A stretch of 64,000 nt of DNA from DASCQC01 sp036012865 (GCA_036012865.1 DASCQC010000017.1:116320-180319), one strand, 5' to 3'; counted from the stretch's first letter, positions 50,913 through 60,434 are shown. Notes: generated from the letters alone by a model not told the origin. Numbers and translations are program-made.

Positions 50913-51533
50913 ATGCAAAGCCCCTTAAGAACAAATGAGTCTTCTGTTGATATTTCTGGACCTGTGGGAAAACTGGAGGGTATTTTTGCTGATAACAACC
51001 CTGATAAAGTCGCTATTATCTGCCACCCTGACCCCCAACAACAAGGAACTATGAACAACAAAGTTGTGACCACACTCGCTCGCAGCTATGAACATAAAGG
51101 AATATCAACCTTACGCTTTAATTACCGAGGCGTGGGTAACAGCGAAGGTCAATATGGCCACGTTCAAGGTGAAATTCAAGATGGCAAAGCCGCCTTAACA
51201 TGGCTAAAAAATAAAGGCTTTACGACATTTTATTTAGCCGGGTTCTCATTTGGCAGCTACATTGCTACAGCCCTAAACCAGGAGGTTGAAGCTAAGAGCT
51301 TATTGATCGTTGCCCCTCCAGTTAAACGCTTTGACTTCAGTTCTATCTGGCCTGATGCAACACCTGCCTACATTTTCCAAGGAGAAAAAGATGACGTCGT
51401 CATGTGCCAGGATGTCTTAATGTTCGTGCAACAGCACCCGAGAATCTACTGTCATATTTTTCATGGAACCGGGCATTTCTTTCATGGAAAACTTCCCCTA
51501 CTTCAACATCAAATACTCAGCCTCTTATCATGA
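50913..51533 (+). CDS. Alpha/beta hydrolase (COG2945-like)
   Basis: The 206-aa cytoplasmic hydrolase has the conserved HPDPQQQGTMNNKVV loop, FNYRGVGNSEGQ, nucleophile Ser in GFSFGS, the acid in GEKDDVV and the His in GTGHFFHGK. This small group is widespread and its substrate is not known. The ATG at 50913 is chosen from family length; a GTG at 50880 is possible and neither has a good ribosome-binding site. Its stop overlaps the kdtA start (ATGA). Confidence 0.88.
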   Translation: MQSPLRTNESSVDISGPVGKLEGIFADNNPDKVAIICHPDPQQQGTMNNKVVTTLARSYEHKGISTLRFNYRGVGNSEGQYGHVQGEIQDGKAALTWLKNKGFTTFYLAGFSFGSYIATALNQEVEAKSLLIVAPPVKRFDFSSIWPDATPAYIFQGEKDDVVMCQDVLMFVQQHPRIYCHIFHGTGHFFHGKLPLLQHQILSLLS

Positions 51534-52762
51534 TATTAATGCTATTAAGAACAGTGTACAGCCTCATTTTGGCCCCTTTGTGGCTCATCCACTATGCCTG
51601 GAAGACTTTGCAAAACCCTGCTTACCTTCAAGGCATGGCTCAACGCCTTGGCTTAGCCCAATACCCTCAAGCTAAAATCTGGATCCATGGTGTTTCAGTG
51701 GGCGAAATCAATGTGGCCTTAATACTCAGAGAACGTATTCTAAAAAACCACCCCAACACCTCCATCCTTATTACATGCAGCACCCTAACTGCCAAGCGAT
51801 TACTCAGTAAAAATCCCCTGATTAAACATTGTTACTTGCCCGTAGATTTACCCCTCATCATTCACCGCTTTCTAAAAACCGTTCAACCTCAATCTGTGTT
51901 TTTTATTGAAAGTGAGCTATGGCCCAATTATCTCTTCACACTACAAAAAAAGAAAATTCCTCTGTATTTAATGAATGCTCGCATATCTGATAGGTCCTAC
52001 CCAAGAATGTTATCTATGAGTCGGCTCTATGCTAATCTGTTCAAATGCTTTACCTCTATTCAACCTGCTTCTGATATAGACCGTGAACGCATGTTATCTC
52101 TAGGCGTGAATGATCAACAATTAAAAACTGCTGCTAACCTTAAAGCTCTAGGGTCTGCTCCACCATTCTCCGAGAAAACTTATCAACAATTAATCACCAT
52201 AAAACCGCATCGGTCAATGATTGTTATTGCTTCTACGCACCCCAACGAAGAAGCTTTGCTGCAAGAAAAAATTAACACCCTTGCTCAATATCACCAGGTG
52301 GTTATTATTCCAAGGCACCCCCACCGAAGCCTCGAGGTCAAGAAGTTATTTACCAATTCTAGCCTATACAGTGAAGGCCTTAACCCTGAAGAACCTATTT
52401 GGATTATTGATCAAATTGGTTTAACGATCCCATTCTTTAAACTCGCTAATATCGTCATTATGGGAGGAAGTTTTGTTTGCCATGGCGGTCATAACCCCCT
52501 TGAACCAGCTTACTGCAATGTTCCCATTATCACAGGACCCCACACCCATAACTTCAAAGAACTTTATCAACAATTTATGCAGCATCACGCCTGTTTACAA
52601 TGGAACACCGACCAATTGCATGAACTTATTGACCTAGACTCTAGCACAGCACCGTGGCAATCCCTTACTGACAATGCAAAAAAACTTGCAGAAAAACTTA
52701 ATAATCAAGCTGAAGAAGCGCTACAAAAGACTCTCTTGAACTTGAGCAAAGTGATTGAATAA
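51530..52762 (+). CDS. waaA: 3-deoxy-D-manno-octulosonic acid (Kdo) transferase
   Basis: The 410-aa inner-membrane-associated glycosyltransferase adds Kdo to lipid A precursor. An N-terminal anchor (VYSLILAPLWLIHYAW) is followed by WIHGVSVGEINVALIL with the catalytic Glu, FIESELWPN, MNARISDRS, and the C-terminal GGSFVCHGGHNPLEPA and GPHTHNF for CMP-Kdo binding. It is coupled by ATGA to the hydrolase. A longer frame from 51404 lies inside the hydrolase and is rejected. The last 42 bp overlap a convergent receiver-domain gene. Confidence 0.94.
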   Translation: MILMLLRTVYSLILAPLWLIHYAWKTLQNPAYLQGMAQRLGLAQYPQAKIWIHGVSVGEINVALILRERILKNHPNTSILITCSTLTAKRLLSKNPLIKHCYLPVDLPLIIHRFLKTVQPQSVFFIESELWPNYLFTLQKKKIPLYLMNARISDRSYPRMLSMSRLYANLFKCFTSIQPASDIDRERMLSLGVNDQQLKTAANLKALGSAPPFSEKTYQQLITIKPHRSMIVIASTHPNEEALLQEKINTLAQYHQVVIIPRHPHRSLEVKKLFTNSSLYSEGLNPEEPIWIIDQIGLTIPFFKLANIVIMGGSFVCHGGHNPLEPAYCNVPIITGPHTHNFKELYQQFMQHHACLQWNTDQLHELIDLDSSTAPWQSLTDNAKKLAEKLNNQAEEALQKTLLNLSKVIE

Positions 52763-53116
52763 TAATTTTTCTAATAATTGTTTCGTTAATGGCTTTTCAC
52801 AAACCTCATTAAAACCATATTGGTTAAGGCTGGGTTCTTGGCTCAAAATATGTGCTGATAAAGCAATGATAACGGTATGACTAAAGCCCTCTACTTGCCT
52901 AATTTCTCGAGTTAGTAACGTTCCTTCCATATCAGGTAAACCAATGTCCATAAAAATAAGATCAAACGGTTTCTTTGCTTGTTTACAAAGATCAAGCGCA
53001 CCCTTAGCCGTAGAAGCACTGGTAATATCATGACCCTTCATCGAATTCACCAAGCTTGCTACTTTTAGGCAAATCGGGTTATCTTCAACAATTAATACTG
53101 AAATTTGTTCTCTCAT
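52721..53116 (-). CDS. Stand-alone response-regulator receiver domain
   Basis: The 131-aa protein is a complete CheY-like receiver: acidic pair Glu11/Asp12 in IVEDNPICLKVA, phosphoacceptor Asp57 in LIFMDIGLPDMEG, Ser87 in ALSAH and Lys108 in CEKPL. There is no output domain. The sequence resembles receivers of hybrid kinases and phosphorelays. No kinase lies nearby. It overlaps the kdtA 3' end by 42 bp. Confidence 0.92.
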   Translation of the reverse strand: MREQISVLIVEDNPICLKVASLVNSMKGHDITSASTAKGALDLCKQAKKPFDLIFMDIGLPDMEGTLLTREIRQVEGFSHTVIIALSAHILSQEPSLNQYGFNEVCEKPLTKQLLEKLLFNHFAQVQESLL

Positions 53117-53214
53117 AAAAAAATATTACACTAATATCATAAAAAATCAACATATTTGCTTTTTTTTATAAAACCTTATAAAGTATTACAACCCTTATCT
53201 AACACGGTAGCTCT

Positions 53215-53850
53215 ATGGACCTTTTAGCCTTTAGTTTTCACATTGATCAAACCCTTCAAGAATTTATCCTCTTACACGGTTACCATTGGGCTTTGATAGC
53301 GATATCTATGGTCATTTTTCTCGAATCTTCTTGTATTCTAACGCCCCTACTTCCTGGAGACTCTCTGCTTTTTTCTGCTGGGATGCTATCAGGCATGGGC
53401 CTGATTCCTATTGCCCCCCTTGTCATCTGTGTGTGGTCCTCTACCGTCATAGGCTATAGCATTAATTACATGTTGGCTGCACGCCTGGGTAATTATTGGT
53501 TAAACCGTCCTACCCATTGGGCAAAACGAGCCAATCAACGCCTTCAAACCGCCCGGGATTTTTATCAGCAACATGGTTTAGTGGGAATTACCCTGGCACG
53601 CTTTGTTCCCATCGTTCGCACCTTCTTACCTTTTTTGGTGGGGTTAATGAACATTCCTAAAAAATCTTTTTGGAAACTGAATATATACGGAGCTTTTCTT
53701 TGGGTGGGGACACTTCTCGTTGGCTCTTATTTCTGTGGCCATATACCCTGGGTTCAAAGTCACTTCTCTTTGATCATTTCTTTAATTATTCTGCTATCCG
53801 TGTTACCTTATTTTCTCATTTCGTTTAAATATTTTTTTATAAGGAATTAA
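53215..53850 (+). CDS. DedA family membrane protein
   Basis: The 211-aa inner-membrane protein has the DedA core: SSCILTPLLPGDSLLFSAG, the re-entrant region and GITLARFVPIVRTFLPFLVG with NIPKKSFWKLNIYGAFLW. Members of this superfamily act as lipid (undecaprenyl-phosphate, phospholipid) translocases or proton-dependent transporters. It is followed by metK after one base. Confidence 0.92.
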   Translation: MDLLAFSFHIDQTLQEFILLHGYHWALIAISMVIFLESSCILTPLLPGDSLLFSAGMLSGMGLIPIAPLVICVWSSTVIGYSINYMLAARLGNYWLNRPTHWAKRANQRLQTARDFYQQHGLVGITLARFVPIVRTFLPFLVGLMNIPKKSFWKLNIYGAFLWVGTLLVGSYFCGHIPWVQSHFSLIISLIILLSVLPYFLISFKYFFIRN

Positions 53851-53851
53851 C

Positions 53852-55024
53852 ATGCCGACACTCTTTACCTCCGAATCAGTCTCCAATGGACACCCCGATA
53901 AAATATGCGATCAAATTTCAGATGCCATTCTGGATGATGCTCTCAAACAAGACCCTAACTCTCGAGTAGCTTGCGAAGTAATGATTAAAACAGGTTTGGT
54001 TTTAATCGCAGGAGAGATGACCACTCAAGCTTGGGTAGATGTGGATAAAATCACCCGACGTGTAATTCGAGATATTGGCTACAGCGGCCATAACTTTGGG
54101 TTTGATGCGGATACGTGCTCAGTTATCAATTCTATTGGTCAGCAATCTGCTGACATCGCCATGGGAGTCGACAGAGAGTCTCCCCAAAAAATGGGGGCCG
54201 GTGATCAAGGGCTTATGTTCGGTTATGCCTGCGATGAAACTAAATCTTTGATGCCTGCCGCCATTACTTACGCACATCAACTGGTAGAGCAACACAAAAA
54301 AATTAGAAATAATAACACGGTAGATTTTTTAGGACCTGATGCTAAATCTCAAGTAACACTTCGCTATGATGGTGATAAAATTATTGGCATTGATACGGTG
54401 GTCTTATCCACTCAACACCTGGCAGGTATTTCACAAGAAAAAATCCATGAAGCTGTTATGGAACATATTATAAAACCTATCTTACCCACAAACCTCCTAT
54501 TATCTGATACTCGATTTTTTATTAACCCCACAGGACTTTTTGTCGTTGGAGGACCTGTTGCAGATAGCGGGTTAACTGGCCGTAAAATTATCGTTGATAC
54601 CTACGGAGGTATGGCTCGCCATGGCGGAGGTTGCTTCTCTGGTAAAGACCCTTCAAAAGTTGACCGATCTGCAGCCTATATGGCACGGTACATAGCGAAA
54701 AACATTGTCGCAGCAAAACTGGCTAAAAAATGTGAAATTCAATTAGCCTATGCCATCGGTATTGCTGAACCTGTGTCCATCCGAGTTGATACCTTTGGCA
54801 CCAACACCTATGCCGAAGAAATCATTGAAAAAGCTGTTAGTGAAACCTTTGATATGTCTCCTTATGGCATCATTCAAACACTTGATTTACTCCGACCAAT
54901 CTATGAGAAGACCGCTACTTTTGGACATTTCGGCCGTGAGCTTGCTGAGTTCTCTTGGGAGAAAACCAACAAAATAGAGGCACTCCAGTCTTTATGCAAA
55001 ACTCATGAAAACGCTAAAAACTAA
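53852..55024 (+). CDS. metK: S-adenosylmethionine synthetase
   Basis: The 390-aa enzyme forms SAM from ATP and methionine. GHPDKICDQISDAILD, the hexapeptide GAGDQG in MGAGDQGLMFGYA, and the P-loop-like GGGCFSGKDPSKVDRSA are diagnostic. AAGGAATTAAC precedes the ATG. The 3' end overlaps coaD by 20 bp. Confidence 0.97.
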   Translation: MPTLFTSESVSNGHPDKICDQISDAILDDALKQDPNSRVACEVMIKTGLVLIAGEMTTQAWVDVDKITRRVIRDIGYSGHNFGFDADTCSVINSIGQQSADIAMGVDRESPQKMGAGDQGLMFGYACDETKSLMPAAITYAHQLVEQHKKIRNNNTVDFLGPDAKSQVTLRYDGDKIIGIDTVVLSTQHLAGISQEKIHEAVMEHIIKPILPTNLLLSDTRFFINPTGLFVVGGPVADSGLTGRKIIVDTYGGMARHGGGCFSGKDPSKVDRSAAYMARYIAKNIVAAKLAKKCEIQLAYAIGIAEPVSIRVDTFGTNTYAEEIIEKAVSETFDMSPYGIIQTLDLLRPIYEKTATFGHFGRELAEFSWEKTNKIEALQSLCKTHENAKN

Positions 55025-55502
55025 CGCTTTTTTTCCTGGAACTTTTGACCCTGTAACCTTAGGTCATGAAGATCTAATTCAGCGTGCAGCTAAAATGTTC
55101 CAGCACCTGATCGTGGCTGTAACCACCAACCCGGAAAAACAGCCACTGCTCTCCATATCTGAGCGAATTAAACTCATTCAAACATCCTGTCAGCACCTTC
55201 GCAACGTATCTGTTGTTGAGTTTAATGGATTGCTGGTAGATTTTGTATCCCCACAACCCGGCCCTTTAATTATCCGAGGCGTCCGATCTGTCAACGACTA
55301 TATCTACGAACATGATCGGGCCATGATGAACCAATCACTTAAGTCCGATTTAGAAACTATTTTTCTGCCTTCTCAACCAAAATTTAGCTCACTATCATCC
55401 ACACTGGTAAGGGAAATTGCCAAATTAAAAGGAGACCTTAATCCTTTTGTATCACCGCATGTAAGAGAAAAATTAAATCATTATGGCTTTAAAGATAACT
55501 GA
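55005..55502 (+). CDS. coaD: Phosphopantetheine adenylyltransferase
   Basis: The 165-aa hexameric enzyme performs the penultimate step of CoA synthesis. FPGTFDPVTLGHEDLI contains the TxGH nucleotidyl-transfer site, PLIIRGVRSVNDYIYE binds pantetheine, and LSSTLVREIAKLKGD is the ISSTxVR motif. It starts inside metK and ends inside yfhL (20 bp overlap each), a compact unit. Confidence 0.96.
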   Translation: MKTLKTNAFFPGTFDPVTLGHEDLIQRAAKMFQHLIVAVTTNPEKQPLLSISERIKLIQTSCQHLRNVSVVEFNGLLVDFVSPQPGPLIIRGVRSVNDYIYEHDRAMMNQSLKSDLETIFLPSQPKFSSLSSTLVREIAKLKGDLNPFVSPHVREKLNHYGFKDN

Positions 55503-55761
55503 AGAATGCATTAACTGTGATGTGTGTGAACCTGAATGCCCCAATGAAGCGATCTTTGAGGGTGAGCTGATCTATGAAATCAACCCCAACTTATGTACTG
55601 AATGCATAGGGCATTTTGATGAACCCCAATGCCAACAAGTCTGCCCTGTTGATTGCATACCTAAAAACCCCTTGTTCAATGAATCTTTTGATCAATTAAT
55701 GGAAAAGTATCACACCTTGCAACAGAAAAACACTTCTAAACACGTTACCGAGGATCGATGA
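55483..55761 (+). CDS. yfhL: YfhL-type 2[4Fe-4S] ferredoxin
   Basis: The 92-aa ferredoxin has two cluster-binding patterns: CINCDVCEPECPNEA and CTECIGHFDEPQCQQVCPVDC, with the extended loop between cysteines typical of YfhL/Alvin ferredoxins. It carries low-potential electrons. Adjacency to coaD is the usual gammaproteobacterial arrangement. Confidence 0.95.
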   Translation: MALKITEECINCDVCEPECPNEAIFEGELIYEINPNLCTECIGHFDEPQCQQVCPVDCIPKNPLFNESFDQLMEKYHTLQQKNTSKHVTEDR

Positions 55762-55949
55762 CCCCTTTTATCAATAACCAGCGATAAATCAGACAGGTCT
55801 CACAACGTTCACTCATTAAATTGAACCCATTAAAATTAAAAACACAGCTGCCTTTTGTTTTTTTTATGATTAAAAATTAAACATTTAAATCTTTACATGA
55901 AAAAAATATTGATGTAGGATATAATCTTTTTTAATAGGGAGATTTAACT

Positions 55950-57128
55950 ATGCAACAGAATAATTTATCAAAATTAAAAGAATTCTTAATGTGCTATAAC
56001 TTCTCCAACGATGATATCAACTATTTTTTAGATCACTCAACATGCAACACAACTAAACAGAAAAAATATTTATTCAGACAAAATCAAACCCCTGATAAGT
56101 TCTACATCGTTACGAATGGTGGCTGCTACTATCCTACAGGTTTCTTAATTGATACTGAAGACAAGTTAGCTCACACTAGCTGCTTAAGTCCTGTCAATGT
56201 AGCAGGCTGTCATGCCATCATTACTTCATCAGACTCCCACTCTTTTGAAGCCTACGTAAAAGAATCTTCAGCTTACTATACCTTTCCAAAATCTGCACTT
56301 GATACCCTCAAAACAAAGAACCCAACTCTGCATAATAAAATGACTGCCCTGCTGAAGGAAAACAGCTCAAATGCCCTTCTAGCTACTGCAAAACAAAAAG
56401 CAAGAAGACTACAATCATCCATCATTGATAATGGAAAAAATGTGATTTCTTTGTTGGGCGTAATAAGCTGTTTTATCATCTACATCATTTTTTTCAGAAT
56501 AGAAGAAAACTTAGTTAACCCTTCACATACACTACAAACAGCTGTCATTTATGTGCTTCTACTCATTATAACAGCATGGACCACTTATATCTTAAAGACC
56601 AATGGAAGACTGTTATCCAACCATGGTTTAACTTTAAAAAACACCCAACAAAGCTTAGTAGATCTTTTTCTTTTTGGCGCACCTATGATTATCGTATTAA
56701 TAGCATTAAAATATATATTGACCATACTTCCTAGTAGCATCTATTATAAACAGCCTATATTTTCTTTATCTTTTAGCCCAACTTACACGATAGTAGCTTG
56801 TGTTTTCTATTTCACCTCATGTTTGATGCAAGAGTATATCACCAGAGCTTGTTTACAAACAACGCTTGCAAATATATTAAAACCGCTTGGGGGAAATGTG
56901 TGGCAAGCCTTACTTATTGCAAATTTATTTTTTATTATCATGCACTTACATTTCAGCACCCTCTATGCTTGTGCTGCCGGTGTTTTGGGACTTTTTTGGG
57001 GATATATGTATCTTAGAACACACAACTTAATTGGAGTGACCCTTCATCATACCATCGTCTCAAGCATACCTTTCTTTTTGATGGATATGGGTAAAGCCTT
57101 GCGAGCAGGAAGTCTTTTTATACAATAA
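55950..57128 (+). CDS. cNMP-binding-like domain fused to CPBP/Abi-type membrane domain
   Basis: The 392-aa protein begins with about 135 residues shaped like a cyclic-nucleotide-binding jelly roll (KKYLFRQNQTPDKFYIVTNG and later VNVAGCHAII), but the phosphate-binding cassette is not conserved. From about 160 there are six to eight spans, with a CPBP-type intramembrane protease pattern: MQEYITRACL in place of EExxxR (first Glu is Gln), FIIMHLHF as FxxxH, and VTLHHTIVSS in place of HxxxN. Both N- and C-terminal halves thus look degenerate or specialised. GGGAG precedes the ATG, and a TATAAT lies at about 55919-55924. Protease activity is doubtful because of the altered catalytic motif. Confidence 0.68.
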   Translation: MQQNNLSKLKEFLMCYNFSNDDINYFLDHSTCNTTKQKKYLFRQNQTPDKFYIVTNGGCYYPTGFLIDTEDKLAHTSCLSPVNVAGCHAIITSSDSHSFEAYVKESSAYYTFPKSALDTLKTKNPTLHNKMTALLKENSSNALLATAKQKARRLQSSIIDNGKNVISLLGVISCFIIYIIFFRIEENLVNPSHTLQTAVIYVLLLIITAWTTYILKTNGRLLSNHGLTLKNTQQSLVDLFLFGAPMIIVLIALKYILTILPSSIYYKQPIFSLSFSPTYTIVACVFYFTSCLMQEYITRACLQTTLANILKPLGGNVWQALLIANLFFIIMHLHFSTLYACAAGVLGLFWGYMYLRTHNLIGVTLHHTIVSSIPFFLMDMGKALRAGSLFIQ

Positions 57129-57160
57129 TTGAGAAAAAACTTGTTACAAATGAGGGAGAA

Positions 57161-57982
57161 TCAGTCATTGATAGGCTGGCAATTTTCACAAAAGGGACTG
57201 GATCTCTGGTTCAATCGAACAGAATGAATCATCGAACCACAAACATAACAAGACTTTCCCTCTCGGCCATAAACTTGAAGTGTTTGTTGAAAATAGCCTG
57301 AACGACTATCCGGATTAACAAAGTCTTTCAACGTTGTGCCCCCCATATTAATCGCTTGATGCAAACATTGTTGAATATTCTTAACCAGCTGGATACATTC
57401 TTGATGAGTGATGGTATTGGCTGATCTTGCTGGGTGAATATTCGATAAAAACAAGGCTTCTGTCGCATAAATATTGCCCACACCAACCACCACATGCTGA
57501 TCCATAATCATTGATTTAATAGGTTTACTTGTCTTCTTACAGCGCTTTATTAAATACATAGGGTCAAATTCATCAGATAAAGGTTCTGGTCCTAACTTTT
57601 GCCAAGAAGGCAGGGTGCTCAAATCCTTGACAAACACCATGCTACCAAACCTTCGTGGGTCATTGTATCTCAGTTGATAGCCTTGTTGAAAATGGATAAT
57701 AACATGGTCATGTTTTAAATAAGCTGCTGATGAATCATGGAAGCTTAATGAACCGCTCATGCCTAAATGTATCACCCAATAGCCTTGACCTAAATAAATA
57801 ATAATGAACTTAGCCCTTCGTTCCAAAGACTCCACCGTAGAGCTCGTCAGATGTGTGGCAAAATCATCTGCAATACGCCAACGTAAACGAGGGTTTCTAA
57901 TGTCTACATCAACAATTTTTTGACCCTTAATATGCGGTTTCAACCCTCTTAGAGTAGTTTCAACCTCTGGTAATTCAGGCAT
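57161..57982 (-). CDS. mutM: Formamidopyrimidine-DNA glycosylase
   Basis: The 273-aa bifunctional glycosylase/AP lyase removes 8-oxoguanine and formamidopyrimidines. The N-terminal catalytic PELPEVETTLRGL (Pro1 and Glu2 after Met removal), VGVGNIYATEALF helix-two-turn-helix and the C-terminal zinc finger (CYVCGSMIHS with FCENCQ) are complete. AGGAATTGAG precedes the ATG. Confidence 0.97.
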   Translation of the reverse strand: MPELPEVETTLRGLKPHIKGQKIVDVDIRNPRLRWRIADDFATHLTSSTVESLERRAKFIIIYLGQGYWVIHLGMSGSLSFHDSSAAYLKHDHVIIHFQQGYQLRYNDPRRFGSMVFVKDLSTLPSWQKLGPEPLSDEFDPMYLIKRCKKTSKPIKSMIMDQHVVVGVGNIYATEALFLSNIHPARSANTITHQECIQLVKNIQQCLHQAINMGGTTLKDFVNPDSRSGYFQQTLQVYGREGKSCYVCGSMIHSVRLNQRSSPFCENCQPIND

Positions 57983-58075
57983 CTCAATTCCTATTGGTCT
58001 GGTAATATTGTAACCGCTGTCATATCGTTTTCAATCAGATCAAATAACCTATCAGCAAATAACTTACACTATCCA

Positions 58076-60211
58076 TCAGGGTTTACATTGCGAGACAGAT
58101 ATAAAAACCTTTAAGCTAGAACAAACTTTATCGTGTCCATTTTTTTTTGCCAAGGATATTGCATCACTTCCCATAGAGTTTCTTTTACCCACCCAACTTA
58201 ATTTATCTTCAGAACTTATACTGGACCCCATTAATTTATTCAATATGAAACTAGAAATCTTATTGTGCCCATAAAAACATACATACATAAAGGGGGTGCA
58301 CTGCTGTTTATCTTGCTGAAAAAGACAGCTTAAGCTTGTTATGGGGTTTAACTCATACAGCCGCTCTAACATTGAAATGTTTCCATCTGCACAGCATAAA
58401 TGAAAAACATTTTGGCTTTTTTTCTGAAGGTGCAGAATACTTTTTATGCTGTCTGAGAACTTATTCACAAACCAATTGAACTTACATAGATTACGAGAAT
58501 CAACCACCATGATAAGTGCATCAAGAATACTCTTTGCAGATAATATCTGCTTATCGGTGTACCACCTTAATCTATGTAAACGAAAAACGTCTTTAAAAGT
58601 GTAACTCTTAACTACCCCATAATATTTTCTTTGCCAAAATCTTTGAATTTTAACGGCCGCTACCTGTAGAGGGATAACTGCAGGCACAGTTAACAAGGAT
58701 CTCCACCAATTTTGAATACGTTTCAGCTTGATAATAAACCCAGAATTATCTTTGTAATGACGCTTCCACCAACGATGAATGATGACAACTGCATGACTCA
58801 TTTCATTTATTTTATGCCACCCCTTTAAATACAGTGAAGTTTCAACACCCACTGTAAAAGGCTCAACCTTGAATTGCAGTGCATCTGCATAAAAACCCAG
58901 GTATTTATGGTATAAAGAATTATCTTTTTGAACCAGATCCGGGGTCATAAAGGATATTTTTTTATCAGGAAAAGTCTCTGCCTTACCACTTAACTCTCTT
59001 AGAATAAAAAAAACAGCAGCACCACCAAAAGTTTTACTGTTACACAAAACTTGATGAAAATACTCATGAGCCTCCAAGCTTGTTTCAGATGGCATTTTCT
59101 CTGCTAAATATCTCACAACATTTTCTTTTCCACTCTTATACATTGTGATTAATTCACCTAGCTCCGTCGTAACTCGCACATCACCATACCTCGTCTTCTT
59201 AGTCATGAAAACTGAATTTTGCTTGATAATTCTATTAAACCTGGAAAACTCTAATTGACTTATCTTGTTTTTATATTGATTCCATTGGTCAATGTCCGCT
59301 TGAATTTTATCCTTTGCATACAAAAGATACGGCTTTTCCCCTTTAACTTCTAAATAGTTATTTCCCTGATTTAATCGTACCGTTAACTCATCTAATGAAG
59401 GTAAGGAACGATAACAAGGGTTAAGACAAAACTGTAAGCCAACATCACTTTCAAAATATTTAGACTTTGAACAAGGTATATTTTCAGACTTTATCATTGC
59501 TCCCATGACAGGGTGTCCATCTTGACAGAAACGTTTTTCTAGCTCCGGATTCTTAGTTATAAACTGTCTTAAATCTTCTAAATTCTTAAAAAAAGGTTGA
59601 ATACCTGGTTTTATATCAGCATCTAAGTAAATTCCACCCATCCTAGCCAAAATAACACCGCTATTAATCATGATATCTTTTCCTAAAGCATATTGACCCC
59701 CTTGATTAATTTGACGATACCAGTCAAGTACATATTGTACAAGTGAGATATTATGATCCTTCTCTTGTGTTGACAGCTCTGTTAAACGGCTCATAAAGCT
59801 GGATAAGTAGTCTTCAATATTGACGATTAATACCTTAAATCTTAGGGTCGCATTGATATCATCTTGATGCCTACTCTTAATACCCCACTCAACACACCTA
59901 GTATTTTCACCTAGCTTGTTCCTCAACCAAATAAGTGCATTACTTTTACTAGAGGTTTTAGCTTCTTTTTTTAGTCTTTTTGAAATTTTGAAAGACGAAT
60001 TTGTAGGGTCTGACTTTGCACACATCGTGTTATATACGCTATCATTGACCCATAATACCGGAAGAAAGTCTGAATCCGAAAGCCTAATAACCCACTCTCG
60101 AAGATTTCGAAGAATATTTGGCTTAGGTTCATTCCCAGCCCAGTACCAGTGCACAAAACTATGTTGTATTGGATTTATTTTCAATTTAACTTCTGTTTTT
60201 ACTTGATGCAT
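58076..60211 (-). CDS. TcdA/TcdB-like glycosyltransferase with IQ-like and ankyrin-like regions
   Basis: The 711-aa protein has an N-terminal glycosyltransferase of the large clostridial toxin/GT32 style: SFVHWYWAGNEPKPNILRNL near the start, and GGIYLDADIKPGIQPFF with the metal-binding DxD (Asp197, Asp199), closely matching GGxYLDVDxLPGIQP of TcdA/TcdB. Residues 474-530 hold three IQ-like motifs about 22 residues apart (VIIHRWWKRHYK, KRIQNWWRSLL, AAVKIQRFWQRKYY). Residues 600-698 look like two to three ankyrin repeats (NVFHLCCADGNISMLERLYE, TPFMYVCFYGHNKISSFIL). There is no signal peptide. The ATG at 60211 is used; the longer frame begins with TTG at 60292. Calmodulin is eukaryotic, so a host-acting effector is likely by inference. 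No ribosome-binding site is clear. Confidence 0.8.
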   Translation of the reverse strand: MHQVKTEVKLKINPIQHSFVHWYWAGNEPKPNILRNLREWVIRLSDSDFLPVLWVNDSVYNTMCAKSDPTNSSFKISKRLKKEAKTSSKSNALIWLRNKLGENTRCVEWGIKSRHQDDINATLRFKVLIVNIEDYLSSFMSRLTELSTQEKDHNISLVQYVLDWYRQINQGGQYALGKDIMINSGVILARMGGIYLDADIKPGIQPFFKNLEDLRQFITKNPELEKRFCQDGHPVMGAMIKSENIPCSKSKYFESDVGLQFCLNPCYRSLPSLDELTVRLNQGNNYLEVKGEKPYLLYAKDKIQADIDQWNQYKNKISQLEFSRFNRIIKQNSVFMTKKTRYGDVRVTTELGELITMYKSGKENVVRYLAEKMPSETSLEAHEYFHQVLCNSKTFGGAAVFFILRELSGKAETFPDKKISFMTPDLVQKDNSLYHKYLGFYADALQFKVEPFTVGVETSLYLKGWHKINEMSHAVVIIHRWWKRHYKDNSGFIIKLKRIQNWWRSLLTVPAVIPLQVAAVKIQRFWQRKYYGVVKSYTFKDVFRLHRLRWYTDKQILSAKSILDALIMVVDSRNLCKFNWFVNKFSDSIKSILHLQKKSQNVFHLCCADGNISMLERLYELNPITSLSCLFQQDKQQCTPFMYVCFYGHNKISSFILNKLMGSSISSEDKLSWVGKRNSMGSDAISLAKKNGHDKVCSSLKVFISVSQCKP

Positions 60212-60434
60212 GGTTATAATATCATTTTTATACGGTATCTCTATGTTATCAAAAAGATCAAAAACAATCAACAAAACATTGAATAGATACAAAAATAATA
60301 ACCCTTTTGCCTTTATTTCTTTGCCCGCTCTGTAAAAAAAACTGCCGTTTAAAATTCTTCCCGAAAAAAGGGTATCGCGGATAAAACCTGAAGATGATTG
60401 ATCAGTTTTGTAAATATCAAAAAAATAGTTTACC

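Noticed and set aside
51404..51529. Longer kdtA start at 51404
   Set aside because: It lies wholly within the hydrolase gene; the ATG at 51530 gives the normal N-terminal anchor and an ATGA overlap.
58076..60211. Plain housekeeping GT32 sugar transferase
   Set aside because: The IQ-like and ankyrin-like C-terminal 240 residues and the isolation from polysaccharide genes do not fit.
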